Source of the DNA: Anaeramoeba flamelloides
Taxonomy: Eukaryota; Metamonada; Anaeramoebidae
Assembly (NCBI GenBank): GCA_027625915.1
Contig: JANTQA010000026.1
Location: forward strand, 62,001 to 126,000
Direction of reading: 5' to 3'
Length of the DNA stretch: 64,000 nucleotides
Positions 12,264 through 23,828 of this stretch are shown here, piece by piece (the first letter of the stretch is position 1; the number at the start of each line of letters is the position of its first letter). Under the pieces are notes generated by a model. It was given only the letters and a program-made list of their open reading frames with translations. It was not told the origin of the DNA and did no database searches. The position numbers and the translations under genes were made by a program.

Positions 12264-12946
12264 TGAAAAAATAATTAAAAAAATGATTTTTGGACAAAAA
12301 AGAAAAAATCACCTTTTGAAGAAATTAAAAGATAGTTTAAAAAGAAATTTTACTCAGTTTTGAGTTCTAGTTTTTACTTACTATTTGTTGCAAAATAAAT
12401 TGGAACAAAATTTACATTCATCTTTTCAAACAAAAAGAAGTTTATAAATCAAAGATTTTAAATTTTTTAAATCTTAAAACCAGCTTAAATTTTAAATTTA
12501 TCTTTTACCTTTATGAATTGGGAACTTTGATGATTTATTGTAATTCTTAGAATGTTTTTTTTTTTAGAAAGCCAAATGAAAATTCTGATCTTTTTATTTT
12601 ATAATTAATCGTTTCTCAAAAGTATTCATCAGATTTCAAAAATACAATGGAAAAAAATTACACTTTATTTTTCTATAATTCTTTTTTAAATATAGTATTC
12701 AAGAAATAGATCCGAATTTATAGTTTCTATTCTATCTGTTGGGTGACTTTTGTGGACTATAAACTTTTTATATTTTTGAGAGTTATAAATTCACAATGAA
12801 ATACAACACTAATTTAATTTTAAACAAAAAATTATTATAAGGGGAAATACAATCCCATTTTACTTTCAAATAACAGCAAAGAAAGTAATTAGAAATAGTT
12901 TTGAAACTTCCTTTAATGATTTGTTTAGAAGGAGAAAATTTGACAC

Positions 12947-13147
12947 TACAGTCAGTTTCACTTTTGAGATACAAATTTCCAACCAAATTTAATATACAAA
13001 AAAAACCAAAAATTAAGGCACTAAATTCAAATTCTAATAAAATAACTAGTGTAAAAAAAAAATTCAAAAAAATGTGCTTTAATTTGAGATTTTTTTATGC
13101 CTTGAGTTATGTTAAACTTTCATGTCTTGAAGGTGCAACTGACTGTA
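12947..13147. mobile_element. palindromic MITE, family 1 (201 bp)
   Basis: It begins TACAGTCAGTTTCACTTTT and ends GGTGCAACTGACTGTA, with TA at both borders and inverted arms of roughly 90 bp around a short A/T-rich centre. The internal landmarks AAATTAAGGCAC and TTAATTTGAGATTTTTT pair with each other. It is a moderately diverged copy of the family best seen at 47.2-48.5 kb. Confidence 0.85.
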
Positions 13148-14369
13148 TACAAGAAATTAACCTTTTCGTTTTTGGGCTATTAATCATTGAAAAAAAATTG
13201 AAAAATTGAGATTGATGAATTAATTCAAATAAACAAAAATAATAAAAAAAGTTGTTTGATATGCCCTTAATATAAAAAAACAATATTTTTTTCTGATTAA
13301 TATTTTTTAAAAATCTAGTTTATAACTTAATTCAATTAACCACTGGGATATTTTTTTTAGAATAAAAACACTCTCAACCTTTGAAGATTGAAAATATTTT
13401 TAGAAATTAGTGTGCACTTTTTTATTTTGTTTTTGAAAAATTGAGGTTGAGAAAAGTTTGAAATCAAAGAATGAGTTAAAATATTAAATTATATTATTTT
13501 TCCAGAGAGTTTATCTTTTTTAAATTATTTTTTTTTTATTTAATTTTATCATTTAAAAATATAAACTACATTTAAATACCAAATTAGTCGCTTTTGTGAA
13601 AAAAAAATTAACATAATTTAGAATTTATTTTGTAAAATGAGTTAAAATAAGAGATTTTATATAAAAATATACATAATTTAAAGTTTGAATTCAATCATTT
13701 TGGCAAAAAATATTTTCAAGAAAAAGTTAAATTGAAACTTTATTTATTTTTATTTTTTCATTTAGTTTTTTTAATTTTTTTAATATAAGATATTTGTTCA
13801 ATTTTCCATTCTTAGTGTTTTTTGGGTCTTTGGGGCATATTACTAATAAAATCAAAAAAAAGTTCAAAAAAATGTTTGTTCAATTCCCATTTTAGAAAAT
13901 CTTTCAACTTCTAATTTTAAAATAGTTCATGGTAAAAAAATATTTTGAAGATCCACTAATTTTATAAAGTTGATAACTCTGAAAAATAAAATGCTTTGTT
14001 ATAAGCTACCGTAAAAAAATTTCCAAAATGAAAAATGAAACTAAAATTTTTCAAAAATATTTATATGTTTATCAGGAAGTAAAATAATAAATTATTATTT
14101 TTATTATCATTAATTAATAAAAAAAGAAAAGTATTATTCTTTATTTTAAAATTTAAATAAAAATCTATAAAATTTTATAATACTGTAGAGTACGGTAGAG
14201 TGCTTAAGTTTTTTTTAAAAAAATATAGCATTGATTTGAAAATCAATAGATTTTAAAAATTAATAGAATTTGAGGTTCAAGTTTTTATGGTTAAAAATAA
14301 TTTTCTTAAATGGATTTGAAATAATTTGGAATTTTAATGAATACCTGATAAAAATCAAAAACTAACCAA

Positions 14370-14970
14370 CATGAGATGCTTGATTGATCCCCAGAAATCA
14401 ACAATCAAAAAAGAGGTTATTATTTGAAAAATGTGCTAAAGAGAAACAACCCAATTTCCAATTATACTGGTTATGAATGATCATTTTGAAAACAAATGTG
14501 TTATTTTTGAAGTGTCACTATTTGGCACTTTTTGAGATCTAAAAGATTTTTTTTCTCATTTTTTACATTTCATAAACAAGTTATTTTTTTCCCAAGAATA
14601 TCTTCCAAAATCCTTACCCAGTCAAATATCAAGAGGGTTACAAAATAACCACAAATCAGATTAAATCAAATTAAATTGATTATGTACTTTTAGAAAACAA
14701 TTTTTTTTAAATTGAAGAAATTTAATGCTTTGAAAATTGAAAAAAAGAAACAGCAATTTTTTTATAAAAAATTGTTTTTTTTGGGAATTGAGAATGTTTT
14801 ATAACTTTTTTTATATAATTGGATTGAATTTTTTGCCTATGATATCCTCTCAATTTCTTTTTTTTTTTTATTTGAATTTTGTCAATCAAAAGAACGGCAA
14901 TTCCACGATACCCCTTTTAGTTTCTAGTCACTGGCCGGATATGGAGCAAATATAGGGTAAATGACTAGAC
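14370..14970 (+). repeat. ~600-bp dispersed repeat C, copy 1
   Basis: This copy matches the reverse complement of 22750-23350. Shared blocks include AATCAACAATC, CCAATTTCCAATTA, GAAGTGTCACT, GAGGGTTACAAAATAACCAC, CAAATCAGATTAAATC and TAAATGACTAGAC at one end. It has no long reading frame. Confidence 0.8.
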
Positions 14971-15639
14971 ACTTAAAAATATATTGATCTTTCCCAGGAT
15001 ACAAAAGAATAGACTAAAATCAAAAGATTTTATACCACTCTTTTAAATTATTGAGAAGATGACAAATGTGAGAGTAAATAAATTTTTACCCATATAAAAT
15101 AAAAAATAATAATAATAACTAGAGCAAATTTGATTTGAAAAATAATCTTTAATAATCCTTAGAAAATTTGCCTATTAAAAAGAAATAATTGGGTACTTTT
15201 TAAATTCGTTAGAAGATTTTTGAGTAAATTTTTATGTTTGTAAACTACTAATTAACCTTCAAGAATAAAATTTTAAAATTTTGATTTAAATTAGGATTTT
15301 AATAAGTCTACAATAATTCTATATTAAAAAATTTGGTAACCTAAAAAAATTATAAAAGAATATAAAAACAATTTTCTCTAGTTGTTTTTTCATTTTTTTT
15401 TACTTTTGGAATTATTTTTTCTCAATTATTAACTTAAGTGATTCATATAAATATAAATATAAAATATTTTGAACTATTATCTCAATAATTGATTTTATTA
15501 AAAGGGTTGTTTGTAAATTAATTTAAAAAAAAAATATGAACATAATCATTTTAAAAAAGTGATTACTTTTTTTTTATATTTTTGACAGATACCAACTATT
15601 TTAAAGTTTTGTGTTTAATAAAGTGAAAAATTTTTTTTA

Positions 15640-15710
15640 AAAAAAGTACATTTCCTTCACACTCCATCCTCTTTATTGGAACAACAATTTTAAAGGCAAA
15701 GTCTTCACTT
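15640..15710 (-). pseudogene. orphan exon-like fragment
   Basis: The minus strand reads KSEDFAFKIVVPIKRMECEG in one frame, with gene-like codon use and local GC well above the surroundings. The frame then runs through A/T-rich sequence to a TAG near 15600. No clear partner exon, start codon or product was recognised. It might be a small exon of an undetected gene or a relic. Confidence 0.25.
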
Positions 15711-16187
15711 TTTAAAAACACAAAGCTTTACAATAGTTTTTAGTTCTGAAAGAATTTTAACTTTTTTTAACTTCTCCCAAATGGTTAAAGTATTCAAAAT
15801 ATTTTTCTTTTTTAAAATAGAAAAATTGATAAAAGTTTTTAAAAAAAGTCTTCGTTTTTTTGAAAAAGACTGTACTCAGCTCAAAAAACTGATTAATTTG
15901 CGAAAAAAATATTTTTTCCAAAAATCTTGGTTGGTATAAAAAAGTAGAATTCAAATTAGAAAATTTAAAATATAAATTTATTCATTTTTTATTATTAAAA
16001 TCAAAAATAATTATACAATTTAAAGTCCTTACAATAAAACTCAAAGTAATTTAAAAAAAATAAATAAATTAAGTAAATATTCAACAAAATAATTTTTCAA
16101 AAAATATCAATTAAAAAAAAAAAATGGTAAAAATTAAAGATCCCACTAAAAAAATAAATGCTTTTAAAATAATTAAAATAAAAACAA

Positions 16188-17270
16188 TTACATCATTTCA
16201 CTATTCATTTTCCAAAACTGTACTAAAGCATCGACGAGTTCTTGTGTGTCATCATCATTTTTGGATTTTGGGTTCTGATTGTGTATTGCCTTATTTTTGA
16301 ATAATAATTTTCGCTTCTTAATTTTGTGCTTACTTCTTTTTTTCATATTTTTTATTGGCATTTCAACATGTAAGCCCTCCCTTTTTCTGTAGAGGGTTTT
16401 TAAATGTAATAGTTTTTTTGATTTATGTTTGTGTTGTTTATTTCTTCTTTTTCTTTTTCTCTTTCTTATTGATCCATCATTAGGATTGAACTTTTTGCTT
16501 TTTGAATACAGTTTCTTCTTGTTAGTGTCATTTTGTAAACTAGTCTTATTTCTTGAATACCTTAGAATATCCCGTGCCATACTGGTAGCATTTTTCAAAT
16601 TAAACCTTGCCTCAAAAAAGAAACTCATACCTCTGTGTAATTTTTTGATTTTGGGGTTTGGCTTTTTTGTCTTTTTGAATTTCATGCTTTCGTTGCTTTC
16701 ATTCTCGTTGATTTCATTTTTAAATTGAGGAGTAAACAACTCAACTAAGGACTCTTTTGAGATTAAAACTTCACATGGTAATTGATAATCTGGATCAAAA
16801 AAGAGTTGATCTTTGATCCCCTTGAAATAATTGGGATGTTCTTTGGATGCTAATTTAAATTTTTTTCCAATGGCAAAATACTTTTTCTCGAATAATTTTG
16901 AGAATACATAATCGAGATCTTTTTGATCAGTATCCCAGCTTTTATGAAAGACAAAATTGTACCATTGAGGATCTTTAGGATTTACTTGGTTGTATTTTTG
17001 TTGATCATTACCCTTTGTTTTGTTTAATGGAGGAGCCAGATTGAATTTTTTGATCATAAAATAAAATAAGTCCTCATACGTCAAATGATATTTGCTTAAA
17101 TAATTTTTATGTACAGAGATTTCCTTTGGACAATTTGGCCAAAAAAGAGATCCTTTTCGTAAACCTTTGACTGACCCATTGTTCAATGAGAGCAATTGTT
17201 CAATCCTTTTTTGATTTTTTGTCTTTGTTCGTTTCTTTTTTTTTGGTAGGCTTTTGTTGGATTGTTTCAT
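16188..17270 (-). CDS. lysine-rich protein of unknown function (360 aa)
   Basis: A single uninterrupted frame runs from ATG at 17270 to TAA. I do not recognise a known domain. The N-terminal 20 residues are basic (LPKKKKRTKTKNQKR). Residues about 30-175 are more globular (FWPNCPKEISVHKNY, YEDLFYFMIKKFNLAPPL, PQWYNFVFHKSWDTDQKD, LFFDPDYQLPCEVLISKE). The middle is acidic then basic. Residues about 265-335 are dense Lys/Arg clusters such as RKRKRKRRNKQHKHKSKK. The end, ELVDALVQFWKMN, could be an amphipathic helix. Several stretches look like nuclear localisation signals, so a nuclear or nucleolar location is plausible. That is inference. No introns were seen. A TIR element lies 243 bp upstream of the start codon. 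Confidence 0.75.
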   Translation of the reverse strand: MKQSNKSLPKKKKRTKTKNQKRIEQLLSLNNGSVKGLRKGSLFWPNCPKEISVHKNYLSKYHLTYEDLFYFMIKKFNLAPPLNKTKGNDQQKYNQVNPKDPQWYNFVFHKSWDTDQKDLDYVFSKLFEKKYFAIGKKFKLASKEHPNYFKGIKDQLFFDPDYQLPCEVLISKESLVELFTPQFKNEINENESNESMKFKKTKKPNPKIKKLHRGMSFFFEARFNLKNATSMARDILRYSRNKTSLQNDTNKKKLYSKSKKFNPNDGSIRKRKRKRRNKQHKHKSKKLLHLKTLYRKREGLHVEMPIKNMKKRSKHKIKKRKLLFKNKAIHNQNPKSKNDDDTQELVDALVQFWKMNSEMM

Positions 17271-17513
17271 ACTTGGAAAGACGAAGTTGTGGGTGTTGAG
17301 TGTGCTACTGGCTGGTTGATTCTTTTTAATTGCAACAAATTTTTTTCTTCTATTTATTTGATTCTTTACTTTTTTTTCTTTCTTGTGTTATGAAAGGCTT
17401 TTTTTATTATTTGGTAATTTTTTTTGATTTTATCTAGAAAAAAGGTGTTACAGATTTGGTGAAAAAAACAAATAATGAGCAAAAATAGAGAATTATTTTG
17501 TAATACACGACAA

Positions 17514-17954
17514 GAATAGCACAAAAATTGTAGTCACTTTTTTTCCTTAACAACTCTTTGTTTTTTTAAAATTGTTCCAAATTTTGAAAGGAATTAGAAG
17601 ATCACAATGCAACAACTTTCAATTTAAAAGTTTTTACAAGTTATACTTTTAAAAACATGTAATTTAAACAACTTTCCATTTTTTGGTTTTCATAAAAAGA
17701 GTTTCAGGTTATTGAAAGTTTACAAATATTTTTCTTTTAGATAACTTTCAAAAATTTCAATTAAATTCAAAATGCTAGCTTTTGTTAATTATTATTTTTA
17801 TCCCTTTTTTTGGCTTACAAAAGTTTGTACCAAGTATTTGAAATTTGAAACAATATGAAAGAATATCAGAGACTGAAATCTTGCCGACTGTCAGCCTGAA
17901 AGTTCGAAAAAGTCTTGAAAGTATTTGTATGGGTTGTGCTATTCTTGTCGTGTA
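17514..17954. mobile_element. 437-bp TIR element with TA duplication
   Basis: The element 17516-17952 begins CACGACAAGAATAGCACAA and ends with the exact reverse complement TTGTGCTATTCTTGTCGTG. It is flanked by TA on both sides (17514-17515 and 17953-17954). Perfect 19-bp TIRs plus TA duplications are the signature of a Tc1/mariner-superfamily insertion. No transposase frame is present, so it is a non-autonomous copy. It sits in the likely promoter region of the lysine-rich gene. Confidence 0.85.
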
Positions 17955-19209
17955 AAGCTGTCAAGAACTGAAAAACTCAAAAGAGTCAATACAAAATCAA
18001 CTTGGTTTGTTAAATTTTGTAAAGATCAACAGTTTGATCATAATTTATTACCCTTTTTGTAAAATTTTTATTATCCATAAAGCAACTTTTTTATAAAAAA
18101 TTTCCTTCTTTTTCAAATCAAAGTGATCAAAAATTAAGTCCTACAAGAGACAAGAAAAAGGGAGTTTTTGGGGGAGTTTTAAGCTTGATTTAGTTTTTTT
18201 TTAAAAACAAAAATTGATCACTTGATTTTTCTTTTTATAAAAACGGAAAAATTTTTAATATTGTTCCTAATTAGAGATTTTGGTGGACAAATTCCCTGAC
18301 AAATCTGGGTTGAATTTTAGTCCTTCAATTAAGATTCTTAAATCAAACAACTTAAAAATTTCATGATACGTTGAGAATTTTCTTGTGAAAAAAAAAAAAG
18401 TTTTGGAATTAAAAAAGTTCGTTTAGGTTTTCTTGCTGGACAACAATTCAGAACAATAGCGTAGGTTAGAAATTTGTTGAGTTGACTCGATTTGTAATTT
18501 ACTAAGGTCTCTTAAGAATTGTGTTGTTTTTTATATACAACTCTTTCTAATTTGGTCTTTAAAGAAATCCTTTTTTTTTCTTTTTGAAATTTCTTTTTGA
18601 TTGAATCAATTTTCAATTTCAAGTTTTGAATTATTTGTGTGTGCACTCTTTTGGGTTGATATTTTTAATTTCCACAAAAAAATATACAACTATTCAATAG
18701 TGTACCTTAGGAAAAAGAAAAGGAAGCCACCTTTTTTTACTGTTTATATTATGAACTTACTTGTATAAAACAAATAAGAATTATTGTTTTGTTTTATATT
18801 CCCAGGGTGCCAATTTTTGATTTACTTGATTTTGTGTAAGGGAGGTTCCACGATAAAATCAAAATTTTCACTTTTTAATATTTTTCCAATAAGATTTAGT
18901 ATATAACATTTTTTATTTTGCTTATTTACCTCTCTTTTTAGTAATGAATTTATACTTGTTGGAATATAATTTTATTAATTTTAATTTCAGATGTAAAATC
19001 AAATTCCACAATAAAAAGTTAAGTTAATTCATTTTATATATTTTGGGAAATAACAATATTTTTAATTTTCTTCTTTTTGAAAACATTCTAAACTAGATTC
19101 CAAAAATTTGTACACAGTTTATACAGTTGAAAGAACATCATTACTATACTTTAAATTCAAATTGGAAAGAATTTTGATTTTACAAACAATTTCATTTTTT
19201 GTCTTTTTT

Positions 19210-19640
19210 GTTTTGTTTTCATTTCCTTTTTTGCAGTTACGTAATCTGTTTGGTTAGATCTCGAAATTTTTTTCAATGGTTGATAGAAGGTTAGTGTTGA
19301 GTTTGTTAAATTGGAAAATCAAATACAATTGGTAGATGGTATCTTATCATTTGATCGATCAACAATGGTTAGTGAAATTTCAACAAATTTACCAATACAT
19401 TTTTTGTTCCGCTCGTTTCATTATTTTGGACACACTGGTTTTTATTTTTGAGTTTTAAATTTTTTTCTTTTATTTGGATGAAAATGATTACTTAATAAAA
19501 ACATTAATACCTTGTAACTTAAATGTAGTTTTATATTAGGTTTGGGAAAATACAATAAATTGGGTTTTTTTTTGCCTATTTTTGATTTTGGGTGTGTCCA
19601 AATTTTTGGAACGGGGTTTATTATAACATTTTATTTTATA
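19210..19640. mobile_element. Tc1-like repeat remnant
   Basis: It shares GATCGATCAACAATG, TTTCAACAAATTTACCAAT and TTTTGGACACAC with the copies at 39720-39958 (same orientation) and 34484-34745 (inverted). A second terminus, TGTCCAAATTTTTGGAACGG, lies at about 19596-19615. The TGTCCAAAWTTTTGGA core resembles termini of Tc1-type elements. It is degraded, with no transposase frame. Confidence 0.55.
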
Positions 19641-21349
19641 TTGGAAAAAAAAATTAATAAATTGTTTTTTATATGGCACTTTAAATTATAAAAATCAAAC
19701 AAAAAAGCAACTAAATATAAAGAAGAGTATCTTTTTATAAGATTACCCACTTTCATTTCTTTCTTTTGATTTATTTTTCTAAATTAGTTGTTTTTTGGTA
19801 ATATCTTCATATTGATCCAAATTATAATTTTTCTAATTCCAAAAATATTTAAAAATTAAATTCCATTTCACTCAAAGGTGAATAGTGAAAAATGATAAAT
19901 TCATTCTTTTGTAAGAATCAACCAAAAGAAGATTGTTTAAAAATATGAGAAATAATAAACTTCAAATTAAAGTTGATGTTCATCAAAGAAATATCTGAAT
20001 AATTTATAAATTTCAAAAAAAAAAATATTAAAAAAAATTTTGGGAGATTTTCATTGAAACTTCTAGTGCGAAATTTCTCAATTTCTTTAAAAATTAAAAT
20101 TTTTGACAATAATTTTTTTATTTTTAAATCTTAAGAGACTAAAACCAAATAAAACATTCAAAGTCTCACTTTTCTTTGTTAATTTGGAGATTCAATTTTT
20201 TTTTTTTTTTGATTTTTTAAAAACAAAAATTAAATAAAAAAGAAAAAAGAAAATTCAAAAAAAAATATTAAATGAGGAAAAATGATTTTGATCTAAAAAT
20301 TGAAATTTATTTTGAGAATAAAAATGAATCAAACTTTTAGAATATGTTCTATTTCCGCATGAAAACGGTTATCCTTTGGTGAAAAAGATTTTATTTGCAA
20401 AGTTATAAAGTATTAATTGTAATTTATTTTTAACACTGATATAGAGGCTAATTATATGATTCATAATTCATATCCTATAAAATCGAATCGAAAAATTCCA
20501 AATAATTACACATTTTGGTATAATAAGAATTGAAATAAAAATGATAAATTAAACTGTTAAGTCTTAAAAAATAATTATTATGAATTTAAAGATTATTAAA
20601 ATTCGCAAAATATTATTTTTGTTGGATTGGAAAAGTAATAGAAAAAGTATTTTTTTTGATTTTACAGTTCTGATGTATTTTGTAATATTGTTGAGTTATA
20701 TTAGAATAAAATTTTGTAAAATCTGAATTCTAATAATAGTTGAAAAATTCAAAAATAAGAAGATATTTTTATTTCTGAAAATAAAAAAGAATTACTTGAA
20801 AATATTATTTAACTTTTGATATATGATAGCAAAAAGTAGTTTATTAACTTATTTATAATAAATTAGTTACTAAAACATTTCAAGAAAGATAAAAAAAAGA
20901 AAAAAAAGAACTAATTAAGAAGAAAAATATTGAGTTGATAATATTCAAATTATATTACCAATAAAACGAATTGATTTTTTGAAAATATGAAACTAATAAA
21001 ACAATTTAAATAAGAAATACCAATGAAAACCTAAATACTCGTACCTAAAGGATAACCTTAAAAAATAATTACTATTTATTATTTTTTTGCACTCTATCAA
21101 ATATTTGGGTTGGGTGTATATTTATTATTAAAATAAAATACAAATAATTAGAAAATATTATATGGAAAAAATATGAAAATATAAAGTTAATGGGATTGAT
21201 CCTTATATCCCAAAAAAATATCTCCTTAAAAAGACTAAATAAATTTTACAAAATCTAATATTTTTTTGTATTTTTTTTTTTTTTTTAAATTTTCTCTTAA
21301 ATTGTAATTGTTAGTTTTAGAAAAATAATGTTTTATTTTAGTTTTTTTG

Positions 21350-22050
21350 AAATTTTTCAAGAATATAAACTACATTCCAAAATTTGTGACTCATCTTGAA
21401 TTATAAATATTTAAAAAAATCCTTTGTCCTTTAGTATTAAATAATAACGAATAATTAAATCTGATTTATAATTCACTTTTAAATCATTCCAAACTTATAA
21501 AAAAACAAGATATTTTGAAAATTAAAAAAAAATAAAATCAAAAATAAAAAATTAAATAAAATCAGAATTTTTGAAATGAACATTATCAATTTTTTATTAC
21601 TGAATGTTCAATAATAAATTTAAACAACAAGATTTTTGGTTAAGAATTAAATTTATTTTCAAAGAAATTACATTAAATCAATTTTCTTAGTGATTATTTG
21701 TCTTTTAAAATCCATTTTTTATACGACATGATCTTTACAAAAAAAAAATAAAAAAAAGAAATAAAAACAGAAAAAGAAAAAAAAAACAACAATTATAAAA
21801 ACAAAAGAAAAAAAAAATTGAAAAAGAAAACAAAAACAATTATTTGATAAAACTAAAACAAAAATTTTCATTTTAATCGGAAAAATGATTCTGATCCAAA
21901 AAAATTTAAATATTTTTTTGATAAGAATAGGGGATAAATTCTCAAAAAAGCTTCCCTTCACATTAAAAATGAGTCAAAATTTTTGGAAAATAGTTTATTT
22001 GTGTAAAAAAAAAAAGTATATTAGAGTTGAATCCCAAAATTTTTGACTAA
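21350..22050 (+). repeat. dispersed repeat D, copy 1
   Basis: This unit aligns in order with 38700-39300. Shared blocks are TGACTCATCT, TAATTCACTTTTAAAT, GATATTTTGAAAATTAAAA, AGAATTTTTGAAATGA, TTTTTTATTACTGA and a later AGAAAAAGAAA-rich tract. It provides the empty site for the 49-bp insertion at 38856-38904. Confidence 0.75.
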
Positions 22051-22749
22051 TTTTTTTGATTAATTTTTTTTTTTTGAGTAAATTGTATTGGATCTATAAA
22101 GGTTTTATAAACCAAATACTCTTGTTTAATACAAGATTTACTAAATAATAATACATAAAAAGGTATATTTTAAACAATTTTTTTTTCTTAGAAGACCAAA
22201 TAAAAAAGATCGCATTTGGAAATAAAGATGTTGAAATCAAGAATGAAAAAAAAAAAATGACCAAAACCTATTTTCGAAGATTTTTTTTGTTTTTATTCTT
22301 AATTTTTATGGATCCAAACAATTAATAAGCTTGAATTTCTCGCCACATTACTATTTATTATTATTTTACAAAAACCTTTTTTTGAGAAATTTACTTTCAA
22401 AATTTAATTTTCTAATATTGCTATCAAATCAAGCAAAAATAAAGTATTGTTCCAAAGATTAAATTCAAAGCAAGAAATTATTAAAATCAAAAAATAAAAA
22501 CAATAAAAGGTTCAAAACCTAGAAATTGAAAAATACCAAGAAAAAAATTCAAATAAGATTTTATTATTATTTTTGTTTAACATATTTCATAGTAAATAAA
22601 TGATTTTTGTAACATTACAGATATCCAATAAATCAATTTTTGAGAAGAAGAATTCAAAAAATGTAATATTTTTTTTCGACTCTTTGAATTCGACATATTA
22701 AATAAAAAAAGGTTGTGAGAAAATATATGAAAATTCGATAAAATATAAA

Positions 22750-23350
22750 ATAATTTGTTAAGGGTCTAGTCATTTACCGTGAAAATGCTCCATACTCAAT
22801 GGGTGGCCTGGGACCAAAAAGGGTATTCTGAAATAGCCCTTCTTTTGGTTGACAAAATTCAAATAACAAAAAAAAATTTCATTGGATCATCTTTGACAAA
22901 TAATTCAAACAAAGTAAAATAAGTTTAAAAGAGTTCTCAATTTCAAAAAATCCAAATCTAAAAAAAAAATTCATCTTTTCTCATTTTCTTTTTCAAAAGA
23001 GGTTAAATTTCTTTAATTTAAAACAAATTACTTTCCTAAAATTTCGCAATCAATTTAATTCGATTTAATCTGATTTGTGGTCATTTTGTAACCCTCTAAA
23101 TTTGACCAAGTAAGGATTTTGTACCATTCTTGAAATAAAAATAACTCATTTGAAAAATGAAAAAAAAGAAAAAAAAAATCACCAAGATCTCAAAAATCGC
23201 CAAGAAGTGACACTTCCAAACTGACATAGTTGTTTTCAAAATTGTAATTGGCAACCATTCTAATTGGAAATTGAGTGTTGCTCTTTGGCACGTTTTTCTA
23301 AAAATGTCCTCTTTTCTGGTTGTTGATTTTTCGAGATCGATTGTACGTAA
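22750..23350 (-). repeat. ~600-bp dispersed repeat C, copy 2 (inverted)
   Basis: This is the reverse-complement relative of 14370-14970. It starts with GGTCTAGTCATTTACC and contains GATTTGTGGTCATTTTGTAACC, GAAGTGACACTT and TAATTGGAAATTGAG. It lies about 480 bp upstream of the zinc/ubiquitin-like/BTB gene. Confidence 0.8.
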
Positions 23351-23828
23351 TAGGTTGGTTGGTTTTTGATTGGTTGAAGGTCTTCATAAAAATTACTAAA
23401 AAGTTTTTTTCGGTTTCAGAATAAAAAATTCACGATAATGATTCGACCCTTAATCAAAATTTTTCATGTTAAATTTTTTTTAATCTATCTAATTAAAAAT
23501 AAAATTCAGTTTAGAAGGGGGAATTCTTTCAAATGTAACAAAGAAGATGAATTAATAAATGATTTGGTTTAATTTTTTTCTTGATCAATTTTTTTGATTA
23601 AAAGATTTGCCTTTTTTTGGTTGATATGAAAATATATTATAATAGGATATATCCACTCCTCGTATTTATTAAAACATCCATGTATTTGGTTAAAGAAATA
23701 GTTTGAAGAATTCAGTTTTTCAGAAATACTGACACCCTAAATTGGTAAAATATACCTACTTCCCTTAAGTATAAACTTTTTCAACATTTTTTCTCACTTT
23801 TTTCAAAAATTACAACTTTACCGAGTTG

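Larger units (their letters stand above)
12264..16187. other. gene-poor region with MITE and dispersed repeats
   Basis: Upstream of the MOB start and downstream of the lysine-rich gene I find a family-1 MITE (12947-13147), a ~600-bp dispersed repeat (14370-14970) whose inverted copy lies at 22750-23350, and one short exon-like stretch (15640-15710). The rest is A/T-rich with no supportable gene. Confidence 0.55.
17955..23828. other. transposon-derived gene-free region
   Basis: No coding sequence is supported. Recognisable pieces are a Tc1-like repeat (19210-19640), a repeat unit with relatives at 33.8-34.3 kb (19880-20340), a unit at 21350-22050 whose direct relative is at 38700-39300, and repeat C copy 2 (22750-23350). 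Very long A- and T-rich runs elsewhere give only chance frames. Confidence 0.6.

Noticed and set aside
12035-12363. Plus-strand open frames over 12.0-12.4 kb
   Set aside because: They are shadows of MOB exon 1, which reads RLPEGESINEWLACN on the minus strand.
16429-16728. 99-codon Leu/Phe-rich plus-strand frame resembling membrane segments
   Set aside because: It is antisense to the lysine-rich gene; AAA/AAG codons read backward give Phe/Leu.
21719-21961. 80-codon Phe-rich frame suggesting a membrane peptide
   Set aside because: It is the translation of A-rich repeat D on the opposite strand, with no gene-like codons.
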